Assembly: GCA_964444795.1 (NCBI GenBank)
Contig: CAYUIQ010000221.1
Location: 1 to 14,536, forward strand
Direction: 5' to 3'
DNA: 14,536 bases
Source of the DNA: JABMRP01 sp964444795
Lineage (GTDB): Bacteria; Planctomycetota; Planctomycetia; Pirellulales; Thermoguttaceae
Numbering within the stretch: position 1 is the first letter of the stretch; each line of letters opens with the position of its first letter. The notes under the pieces were generated by a model, which did not search any database, was not told where the DNA came from, and was given only the letters and a program-made list of their open reading frames with translations. The position numbers and the translations under genes were made by a program. This document shows positions 5,640 through 13,400 of this stretch, piece by piece.

Positions 5640-6926
5640 ATGAACACACGACTTGCAACACTCGCCATTCTGGCCGTACTAACAATGACGGCCAGCTTCG
5701 CCGTCGCGGCCGGGCCGCCCAATGTGGTGATGATTATCGGCGACGATCAGGCGTGGGGCGATTTCGGCTTCATGGGCCATCCGGTTATCAAAACGCCGCA
5801 CATCGATCGGTTGGCCTCGCAGAGCCTCGTCTTCACGCGGGGGTATGTGCCCTCGAGTCTCTGCCGGCCGAGTCTGGCGACACTGGCCACCGGGCTCTAC
5901 GCCCATCAACATCGGATCACCAGCAACGATCCGCCGCGCGGCATCCCGCGAGACGAGTATCAGCGACAGCGAAACGAGCAGATCGCCAACATCGGGCGGG
6001 TGCCGACGTTGGCCCGAATGCTGGCCGAGAAAAACTACCTCAGCCTTCAGACGGGCAAGTGGTGGGAAGGTAACTTCAGCCGCGGCGGTTTTACCCACGG
6101 CATGACCCACGGCGACCCCACGCGCGGCGGACGGCACGGCGACGTGGGCTTGAAGATCGGGCGTCAGGGACTGGCGCCGATCTTCGATTTTATCGACACG
6201 GCCGGCGATCGACCGTTCTTCATCTGGTACGCCCCGTTCCTGCCCCACTCGCCGCACAACCCGCCCGAGGAGCTGTTCAATAAGTACAAGGACAAGGCCG
6301 ACTCGCCGCACGTCGCCCGATATTGGGCCATGTGCGAGTGGTTCGACCAGACCTGTGGGCAGTTGCTCGGGCATCTCGATCGCAAGGGCTTGGCCGAGAA
6401 TACACTGGTGGTTTTCGTCACCGACAACGGCTGGATTCAGCGTCCCGATAGTGGACGTTACGCGCCGCGATCGAAACAGTCGCCCAACGAAGGCGGCGTT
6501 CGCACCCCGATCATGATCCGCTGGCCCGGCCACGTCGAACCGCGTCGCGACGACCGGACGCTCGCGATCAGCACCGATTTGGTGCCCACGATCCTGGCCG
6601 CCTGCGACATGAAGCCCACGGCCGACATGCCGGGCGTCAACCTGCTGGACGCCGACACGCTGGCCGGGCGCAAGGCGATTTGCGGCGAGATCTTCCTGCA
6701 CAACGCCGTCGACGTCGCCCGACCGATCAGCAGCCTGCGTTACCGCTGGGTCATCGAAGGCCGCTGGAAACTGATCGCCCCGCACGCTGCCAACGAACCG
6801 GAAGCCGCCGTGCAGTTGTACGATTTGACCGCCGACCCTCACGAGAACAACGATCTGGCCGATGAGCAACCGGAACGAGTGAAGCATCTGCGCGAGGTGC
6901 TCGATGCGTGGTGGACGGGGGAGTAG
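5640..6926 (+). CDS. Secreted S1-family sulfatase with non-canonical CRPSL motif
   Basis: Sulfatase-fold protein of 428 residues. The ATG at 5640 starts a signal peptide (MNTRLATLAILAVLTMTASF, cleavage near AVAA-GPP) and follows GAGAGGA at 5626-5632. Asp35-Asp36 are the metal ligands. Cys75 sits at the formylglycine position, but the motif reads C-R-P-S-L, so the Arg that normally stands four residues after Cys is Leu79; the following TLATG is conserved. Asp262-Asn263 (VTDNGW) and Lys279 before NEGGVRTP complete the active site. The protein is shorter than the first sulfatase and has no extra domain. Function is probably hydrolysis of sulfate esters on an exported or external glycan, but the missing Arg makes the activity or maturation uncertain. 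No co-directional partner is close enough for an obvious operon. Confidence 0.88.
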   Translation: MNTRLATLAILAVLTMTASFAVAAGPPNVVMIIGDDQAWGDFGFMGHPVIKTPHIDRLASQSLVFTRGYVPSSLCRPSLATLATGLYAHQHRITSNDPPRGIPRDEYQRQRNEQIANIGRVPTLARMLAEKNYLSLQTGKWWEGNFSRGGFTHGMTHGDPTRGGRHGDVGLKIGRQGLAPIFDFIDTAGDRPFFIWYAPFLPHSPHNPPEELFNKYKDKADSPHVARYWAMCEWFDQTCGQLLGHLDRKGLAENTLVVFVTDNGWIQRPDSGRYAPRSKQSPNEGGVRTPIMIRWPGHVEPRRDDRTLAISTDLVPTILAACDMKPTADMPGVNLLDADTLAGRKAICGEIFLHNAVDVARPISSLRYRWVIEGRWKLIAPHAANEPEAAVQLYDLTADPHENNDLADEQPERVKHLREVLDAWWTGE

Positions 6927-7169
6927 AGAAGAAAGGAGGTATTTGCCGATTACGTCTAAGAAATGGCTCTCAAGTTCCTCCGGGCCGAATTTTTCGCGAA
7001 CCATCTGGGCTTCGCGTGTCACGAATCAGAGTGTGGCCACGCGATGGCACGGGCGAAACCCATCTGTCGGGGGGGCGTGATGTCCCGGTCCGTATGGGGC
7101 TCGCCGTCACCAAGGGTTTCGGTGTATCATGAAGTGTGCGCGGGCTCTTTCCAGCAGCGGTAAAGGGAC
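6927..7169. other. Gene-free gap between sulfatase 2 and the PARIS-like operon
   Basis: No convincing gene. A textbook Shine-Dalgarno AAAGGAGGT lies at 6932-6940 just after the sulfatase stop, but the nearest ATG (6963) is 22 bp away and its 66-codon frame matches nothing recognised. The minus strand at 7022-6927 reads a protein-like stretch (MVREKFGPEELESHFLDVIG), but it has no stop and continues as the antisense of the sulfatase. The promoter of the downstream operon must lie here; no good -35/-10 pair was found. Confidence 0.4.
7163..7168 (+). promoter_or_regulatory. Ribosome binding site deciding the ariA start
   Basis: AAGGGA lies seven bases before the ATG at 7176 and only one base before the in-frame TTG at 7170. 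The ATG is therefore the better start. Confidence 0.6.
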
Positions 7170-7175
7170 TTGAAG

Positions 7176-8546
7176 ATGAGAATCAAACGGGTATTTGTCG
7201 AAAAGCTGTTCGGCCTTTTCGACCATCAGATTCCCATGAACATGGGTGATCGAACCACGATCATCCATGCCCCCAATGGATTCGGCAAGACGACCATTCT
7301 CCGCATGATCGACGGGCTGTTCAATTCTCGATACTCGGAACTGCGGACCGTTCCGTTTTTCACGTTTGGCGTGGAGTTGGGCGATGGCAGGACGCTACGT
7401 GTTGAAAAGCGAAGGGAGGCAAAACGGGGAGAAAGACGGCGATCGGAGATGTCACGTGTCCTGTCTCTGGTCTTTTCGTGTGGTGAAGAAACACCGTATG
7501 AGTACGAGACGGTCTGGAGTAGCAAGGAAACAGGCTTTCCTATTGATGCCTTCGAAGACCTTATTCCACACCTCCGCCGAGTCGGTCCAAGAGAATGGAT
7601 GACCTCTGACGCCGAGATTCTTGACACGGACCAAGTAGTTGAAAGATACTACGACATTCTGAGAAAGTATCTCCCTCCTCCGCACTCGGAACGACTCACC
7701 GAGCCACGATGGCTCCGGAAAATCAAGAAGTCCGTAGATGTTCGTTTTGTCCGCGAGGATCGACTGGTTGTTCGTCCGCAAGCCAAACGATCCAAAAGTC
7801 GCACCTGGCGATCGGAATCAACCTCTGCGGTAATGGGTTATGCGAAAGAGCTCGCGTCTGCCATCGGGGTCACTTTGACGGAGTATGCCGAGCTTTCACA
7901 GTCCCTTGACCGTACATTCCCCGTTCGGCTCGTTGACCAGTCACCTTCGGCGGGATTGACGAAAAGCGAACTGGCCAATCGACTTTCGGAGTTTGAGGCA
8001 AAGCGAAAACAACTTACTGAATTAGGACTGCTCGATCCAGAAACAGCTCCGCAGTTCCAACAGATCCCTGGGACAATCGATGAGACGAAAGCCAGCGTGT
8101 TGTCCGTATACGTCTGTGACGTGCAGGAAAAACTAGCGGTGTTCGATGATCTGGCCGACAAGATCAGTTTGCTCAAGGCGATCATCAATCGTCGGTTCAG
8201 GCACAAGAAAATCGTCATCAGTCGTGAAAAGGGGATTACGTTCACCACCGACAAAGATCAGCCGCTGGCGGCAGACAACCTCTCTTCTGGAGAACAGCAT
8301 GAGGTTGTCATGCTCTATGAACTCCTCTTCAAGGTGCGCCGGGATTCGCTGATCCTGATCGACGAACCGGAGATATCTCTCCACGTGGCATGGCAAGAAG
8401 CCTTTCTGCGGGATCTTCAGGAAATGGCCCACCTGTCGAGTTTCGACGTTCTGATTGCCACGCATTCTCCCCAGATCATCAGCGATCGTTGGGACTTGAC
8501 GGTCGAGTTGAAAGACGCGGTTGAACTGCAAGAATCGCTTCAATGA
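7176..8546 (+). CDS. ariA: AriA-like ABC-type ATPase of a PARIS defence system
   Basis: AAA_15/ABC-type ATPase of 456 residues. Seen in sequence: Walker A APNGFGKTT with Lys38, a central helical region containing YAELSQSLDRTFPVRL around 230-250 and a charged helix after it, the ABC signature LSSGEQ at 369-374, Walker B LILIDEPEISLH with Asp396-Glu397, and the switch histidine in ATHSPQII (His430). In the described PARIS system, AriA assembles into a cage-like ATPase that holds the TOPRIM protein AriB and senses a phage anti-restriction protein such as Ocr, then releases AriB. Here it overlaps the DUF4435 gene by ATGA, so the two are translationally coupled. GC content is visibly lower than in the flanking sulfatase and DUF6807 genes, which suggests transfer. 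Alternatives are other OLD/Septu-like ATPases, but the DUF4435 partner points to PARIS. The assignment to PARIS is inference from architecture and motifs. Confidence 0.75.
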   Translation: MRIKRVFVEKLFGLFDHQIPMNMGDRTTIIHAPNGFGKTTILRMIDGLFNSRYSELRTVPFFTFGVELGDGRTLRVEKRREAKRGERRRSEMSRVLSLVFSCGEETPYEYETVWSSKETGFPIDAFEDLIPHLRRVGPREWMTSDAEILDTDQVVERYYDILRKYLPPPHSERLTEPRWLRKIKKSVDVRFVREDRLVVRPQAKRSKSRTWRSESTSAVMGYAKELASAIGVTLTEYAELSQSLDRTFPVRLVDQSPSAGLTKSELANRLSEFEAKRKQLTELGLLDPETAPQFQQIPGTIDETKASVLSVYVCDVQEKLAVFDDLADKISLLKAIINRRFRHKKIVISREKGITFTTDKDQPLAADNLSSGEQHEVVMLYELLFKVRRDSLILIDEPEISLHVAWQEAFLRDLQEMAHLSSFDVLIATHSPQIISDRWDLTVELKDAVELQESLQ

Positions 8547-9403
8547 GAGAATCGACCACGCCATATACGGTCGCCAACGAAGTGCGCATGATGCGCACCA
8601 ACCACAAGGGCACCATGGTGATCGTCGAGGGCCCGTCGGATAAGATCGCGTACCGGAATCTTCTCGATCAGAATGCTTGCCGTATTGTAATCGCCCACGG
8701 ATGCGAGAATGCAACCGGTGCGCTGCAAATCCTCGAAGATGAGAACTTCGACGGTATCCTGACAATCATTGATGCCGACTTCAGGCACGTCGAGAAAAGG
8801 GCAAGCCCCTCGCCCAATCTGCTGACGACGGACCTACACGATCTTGAATGCATGATGATGGCATCTCCAGCGCTCGATAAGGTTCTGTCCGAATTCGCCG
8901 AACCGTCGCGCCTGAAAGCGTTTGAGGAACGGATCGGCCGTTCCTTCGTCGACACGATCCTGCGGAACACGATGATCATCGGATACTTCCGTTGGCTCTC
9001 TCTCCGAGACCAGCTTAGGCTGAGCTTCAAGGATCTGTCCTTTGGCAAGTTTGTGGAGCGTAGCGATCTACAGATCGACGTGCCGAGACTGATCGAGGAA
9101 GTCAAGAACAACTCGCAGCAACACGGATTGGACGATCGGGATATCCGATCGCAGATCGAATCGTTGCGAGATCCCCAACACGATCCATGGCAGATCTGTT
9201 GCGGTCACGATTTGGTTGCCGTATTGTCGTTTGCCCTGCGAAGAACGATTGCCGCACGCAATCCAACGGATGTGAAACCCGAAGCGTTGGAACGCGCTCT
9301 CCGTCTGGCGTACGAATCCGTGTACTTCCGAGATAGCGAGTTGTACAAGTCGATTCGGTCTTGGGAATCGGCGAATCCTTCGTACAAAGCGTTGCCGGTC
9401 TGA
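8543..9403 (+). CDS. ariB: AriB-like DUF4435/TOPRIM effector of a PARIS defence system
   Basis: The protein has 286 residues with a TOPRIM-type core: VIVEGPSDK with the catalytic-position Glu29, ILTIIDADF with Asp77-x-Asp79, then TTDLHDLECMM (Asp97, Asp100, Glu102), the DUF4435 hallmark. The C-terminal half is mainly helical and has WQICCGHDL near residue 215, also seen in this family. In the described PARIS system, AriB is released by AriA when a phage trigger is sensed, dimerises and cleaves host tRNA (tRNA-Lys in E. coli), stopping growth. All acidic positions expected of an active TOPRIM are present, so the gene looks functional. The start ATG overlaps the ariA stop (ATGA). No gene for an added immunity factor or an anti-restriction trigger is adjacent. 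The tRNA target in this organism cannot be read from the sequence. Confidence 0.75.
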   Translation: MRESTTPYTVANEVRMMRTNHKGTMVIVEGPSDKIAYRNLLDQNACRIVIAHGCENATGALQILEDENFDGILTIIDADFRHVEKRASPSPNLLTTDLHDLECMMMASPALDKVLSEFAEPSRLKAFEERIGRSFVDTILRNTMIIGYFRWLSLRDQLRLSFKDLSFGKFVERSDLQIDVPRLIEEVKNNSQQHGLDDRDIRSQIESLRDPQHDPWQICCGHDLVAVLSFALRRTIAARNPTDVKPEALERALRLAYESVYFRDSELYKSIRSWESANPSYKALPV

Positions 9404-9448
9404 ACGAGTTGTCGCGATTTTTTCCTGCTCCATTGACAGAATCCCATG

Positions 9449-9455
9449 AGGTGGC
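9449..9455 (+). promoter_or_regulatory. Ribosome binding site deciding the DUF6807 gene start
   Basis: GAGGTGG lies five bases before the ATG at 9461, whereas the in-frame ATG at 9446 has no such site. The 9461 start also places the hydrophobic signal segment nearer the N-terminus. Confidence 0.6.
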
Positions 9456-9460
9456 AAGTG

Positions 9461-10435
9461 ATGCATGGAGAACGCGTGGTGATCTTCGTTGCGACCTTAT
9501 CGATCGTTGCACGTTCGATGATTCAGGCCGACGACGACTTACCCGCCGCCAAGCCCGTGCCGGCGGTGCAGGTGATCCCGCTGCCTGATGATCGGGCTTC
9601 CTTTCAGCACAACGGCCGGGAACTGACGCGGTATCATTTCGGCCCGACGCTGATGCGGCCGTTTTGCTATCCCGTGGCCGGCCCCGCGGGTCGATCGCTG
9701 ACGCGGATGGGGCATCCGCACGATCCGATCACGCATAGCCATCACAATTCCGTCTGGATTTCGCACAACGACGTCGGCGGCACCAGCTTCTGGGACGATC
9801 GGGGAGCGGGTCGGATCGTCCATCAGCGGATCGAACAGTATGCTGACGGAGAAGCAAGTGCCTGGCTGCTGGCCACCGCCGCCTGGAAAACGCGGGAGGG
9901 AAAGACGCTGCTGGTCGAACGCCGCCGCATCGAAGTGCGCCCCTCGGAGACCGCGGACCGGTGGCTGATGATCGTCGACCTGCAATTGGAGACCCCCGGC
10001 AACACGCCGGTCACCTTAGGTCAAACGCCCTTTGGGATGATCGGTGTGCGGATGGCCAAGACGATCGGCGTGCATGACGGCGGCGGGCGGATCCTCAACA
10101 GCCATGGGCAGCGGGACGAGGCGAACGTTTTTCGCAAGCCGGCCCGATGGGTCGACTACAGCGGACCGGTCACCCGGGAGCAAACCGGCGGCGTGACGCT
10201 GTTGGACCATCCGTCCAACCCGGGCCATCCCGCGCCGTTTCACGTTCGCAACGACGGCTGGATGGGCGCTTGTTTGACGCTGGACAAGCCGCTGGTGATC
10301 GAGCCGGGTCGCCCGTTGCGGTTACGCTTCGGGCTGTGGATGCACGACGGGGTCCCCAAGGCCGACGAAATCGAGCAGCGCTGGCAGACGTTTTCCGGCG
10401 GCAAGTTGCCGCCGATGCAGCGCGTGCGAGAATAG
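9461..10435 (+). CDS. Exported DUF6807 (PmoA-family) protein
   Basis: The protein has 324 residues from the ATG at 9461. A short signal peptide (VVIFVATLSIVARSMIQA) precedes Asp24. Conserved features of the DUF6807 family are visible: RPFCYPV at 66-72, the His-rich stretch GHPHDPITHSHHNSVWISHN (84-103), RWLMIVDLQLE in the middle, and NDGWMGACLTL then LRLRFGLWMHDG near the end. The family was once labelled 'methane oxygenase PmoA', but it is unrelated to particulate methane monooxygenase. It is abundant in planctomycetes and other polysaccharide degraders, has a beta-rich galactose-mutarotase-like look, and its reaction is unknown. It is co-directional with the PARIS-like operon (57 bp gap) but is unlikely to belong to it, as GC rises sharply at this gene. 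It converges with the next gene with 12 bp between stops. Confidence 0.88.
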   Translation: MHGERVVIFVATLSIVARSMIQADDDLPAAKPVPAVQVIPLPDDRASFQHNGRELTRYHFGPTLMRPFCYPVAGPAGRSLTRMGHPHDPITHSHHNSVWISHNDVGGTSFWDDRGAGRIVHQRIEQYADGEASAWLLATAAWKTREGKTLLVERRRIEVRPSETADRWLMIVDLQLETPGNTPVTLGQTPFGMIGVRMAKTIGVHDGGGRILNSHGQRDEANVFRKPARWVDYSGPVTREQTGGVTLLDHPSNPGHPAPFHVRNDGWMGACLTLDKPLVIEPGRPLRLRFGLWMHDGVPKADEIEQRWQTFSGGKLPPMQRVRE

Positions 10436-10447
10436 TCCGCCCCCCGC

Positions 10448-13400
10448 TCACAACCGCGGAATCATCTGCTTGACGCGATTGAGCAGGTTGTCCTTCGGCG
10501 GTTCGGCGGCCGGTTTGGCGGCCACTTCGATGGCCACGTTGTCGGTGAGGAAGCGGGGCCAGTATCCTTCCAGCAGCCGCATACAGTCGCCGACCTTGCC
10601 GTCGTCCAGCTTGACGTTGAGCAGGTAGATCAGTTTCGATAGCTCGGTCAGTTCGTTGCGAGCGAAGCGCAAGGTTGCCAACTCGATGTCGTCGATCCAG
10701 ACATCGCCCGGCCCCAGGAGATCGAAACGCACGCGTACGTCCTTGAGATCTTTCAGCGGCAAGTCGCCGATGGGAATGACATAAGGTGCCCAGTTGGTTC
10801 CCAGGGCGATGGGCGCGGCGGCGCCCTGAGCCGCTTTTCCCAAGATCGCGGACCGGGAGAAGTAGGCGCCTTGGTGCCGGCCTTCCAGCGTGATCCGCAG
10901 CGGCGGTTGACGCTCGGGGTTGTCGATGCGCAGACTCACCCACATCCAGAGCCGGCCCGTGTTCGGGGTGGGAAACGGTTGGCTTACCAGGCTGACGATC
11001 GCATCGTCGGCGTGTAGATGTACCGACTGGTCCCCGGCGTGTTTGTGGGTCCGGTCGATCGTGACGCTCCCTCCTTCGCCGAAGGAAGTGAGCCAACCGG
11101 GAATCGGGTCGGCGGCGGCGGGCTTCTTCTCGAAGCCCGGATTTTGCAGCCCTTTCCAGGGCGGCGGATTACGCAGCACGGCTGCCCGGGCACTCAACTC
11201 GAGAATCTTCTGCTCCAGGGCCATCTTCACGTGTTCCGGCTCAGCGACCTCCAATCCCACCGGCACGGCGTTGGCCGAGTTCAGTTGCACGGCCACCAGA
11301 TCGTACGGATCGAGTTGGACGTCCCAGGCGGCGCCTTGTGTGTCGTGTTGCAGGGCGCCGACGGAGCGGACACGGCTGAGTTCTTCCAGCCGACAGTCCG
11401 CCGCCGCGCGAAAACGCAGCTTGGCCGTGACGGCAAACGGAAGTTCGTTGACCAGATAGACGTAGGTTCGGTCCAAGGCGTGATAGTAGCGAACCACCAC
11501 CGGCTGCCTGTCCGGACCGGCCGGATCGACGAATCGCTCGAAGGGTACGTCGGGAAGCTGCCGATAGACGGCGACCAGGCGGCGAATCGACTCTTCCTGT
11601 CCCAACGGCAGCCGCCATCCGCCGTCGAAGATCCGCCGCGAGTCGAAAGCGGCCAGACCGCGCACAAATCGCCGACGATTATTCCCCATCGAGGGGACCG
11701 TCTGCGTGGCCAGCCAGGTATGGGTTGGTTGAAACGGGCTCTTCTGGTCGAACGAAGCCAATCGCATCTCGTGTGGCTTGTGAAAGAACAAGCTTCCGGC
11801 AATCGGAGGAACGGAGAAGCAGTGCTGGGCGTCGGCCATCTGCTCGATGATCAGGTCCATCGCCTGATCGCCCAGTGTGTGCGAGGTGTTGACCCGCTCG
11901 GGCCGCAAGAGAATGGGGCTCCGCGGATCGCCGAAATGGCGATGGACGTCGATGCCCACCTGGAGCATGGCCTCGGACAGACTGGTTCTTCGCAACAACG
12001 TGGGCCGCAGCAGTCCTTCGAGTTCCTCGCCGGCGAGCATTTCGGCCCCAGCCAAATAGAGGCGTCGCCCGGGACCACGGCGTCCGGACCGCGTGTCGGC
12101 GACGTCGAACTCCGACTGCACCCGGATGAAGAACTTGGCCAGTTTGTCGGCTCGCCACTGTAGCCACTCGCGGCGTGCCTGGGTGTTTAGAAACTCGGCT
12201 CGCTGGGCAAAACGACTCTCGCCGGTTCCCGGCACCGCGACGCCCGTGTCGCGCTCGAACCGCGCGATCGTGACGTCGTCCATACCCCACCGGGGGCCGG
12301 GCAGTTGGGTATAGCCGTACGCCGAGAGCTTGATCGCCAGCCCGGCAAACGACTCGTGGTGGTCGTACCGCGTGACGATCTCGCGCACCACCTCGAGCAT
12401 GGCCTCTTGCACGGTCGGATGCAGCACGTTGTAGTAGGGCGCCCGACCGCGGTTCGACCGGTACTTGTCTTGCCAGGTGGTCCCGTCGGCTCCAATCCAG
12501 CGGATCCCCTCGGCCTCGGCTCCGCCGGCGCGAAGCACGGCCTCCAGCCGGGGCAGCGGTGCGTCGAAATCGAGCGCCGGAATCAGCTCCAACTCCTCTC
12601 GATCGAAGAGGCACATGAGCATTTCCAACACGTCTTTTCGTACCGCGTCCTGACCGGTCGAGAAGAGGACCCCTTTGTCGTATCGGGGCGTGGGCTGCAG
12701 GATCTTGCTCGGGTAGATCGTGCTTCCGTCGGCCAGCACCGACATCATCATGCCGCCGTAACCGACGTGATGCAGATACTCGACCAGCCGGGTGCCTCCC
12801 TGGTAGAAGGTGAGCCAGTCGTCCAGGCTTTGCTTGCTCCACTGGTCGCGGGCTTCGGTGGCCGAGAAGTTCTCCGGAAACAAGGGGCGATCGAAGTAAG
12901 CGGCCAGCAGCCGCTCGGGCCGCCGCAATGCCGCCGGAAACGCACGCGGCAACCGGTCGCCCCCGGTCAACACGCGGATCTTCCCATACATCGCCGGAAG
13001 CCGGCCGTCGCCGTTGGTCACCAGTACCATCGGCGTCTTGGTCCGGGGCCAGAAGATCAAGCGATGTCGGGCCCATTGGGCCGCCGGGGGATCGATGCCG
13101 CCGACCTCCTCCGGAACAAAAACGCCGGAATCCAACCCGATGGGCATCACCGCGCCCGACGCGTTGGGTTCGATGATGCTAATGTTCATCGTCTGCGGCA
13201 CGTTGTTCGGGTATTCGATCTCCAAGACGTGCGGCTGGCCGGGACGTTCGATGGGCAACGAATAGGCCTCCCAGCCCACCTCCGAGCCCTCGCCTCCGGC
13301 GCCCAGCATGACCACGCGACCCAACGAATGCTCCACCGTTTGCACCGAGTCGTTGCCCAACGGGCCGCTCCACAACCGGGGTAATCCGGGAAGCTGCGGG

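Noticed and set aside
5679..7022. Long minus-strand open frame (447 codons) antisense to sulfatase 2
   Set aside because: It covers the sulfatase gene whose conserved motifs are on the plus strand; such open antisense frames are usual in high-GC DNA, and the translation is arginine/valine-rich without motifs.
9404..9460. T-run at about 9416-9421 as terminator after ariB
   Set aside because: No stable stem directly precedes the T-run.
9461..10435. Methane monooxygenase subunit, from the old 'PmoA' family label
   Set aside because: The protein is a soluble exported one with DUF6807 motifs and no membrane helices or copper-site pattern of particulate methane monooxygenase.
11018..13076. Several 300-460 codon frames on both strands across the GHL10-like gene
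   Set aside because: They are overlapping frames within one long coherent coding sequence, arginine-rich, with no motifs.
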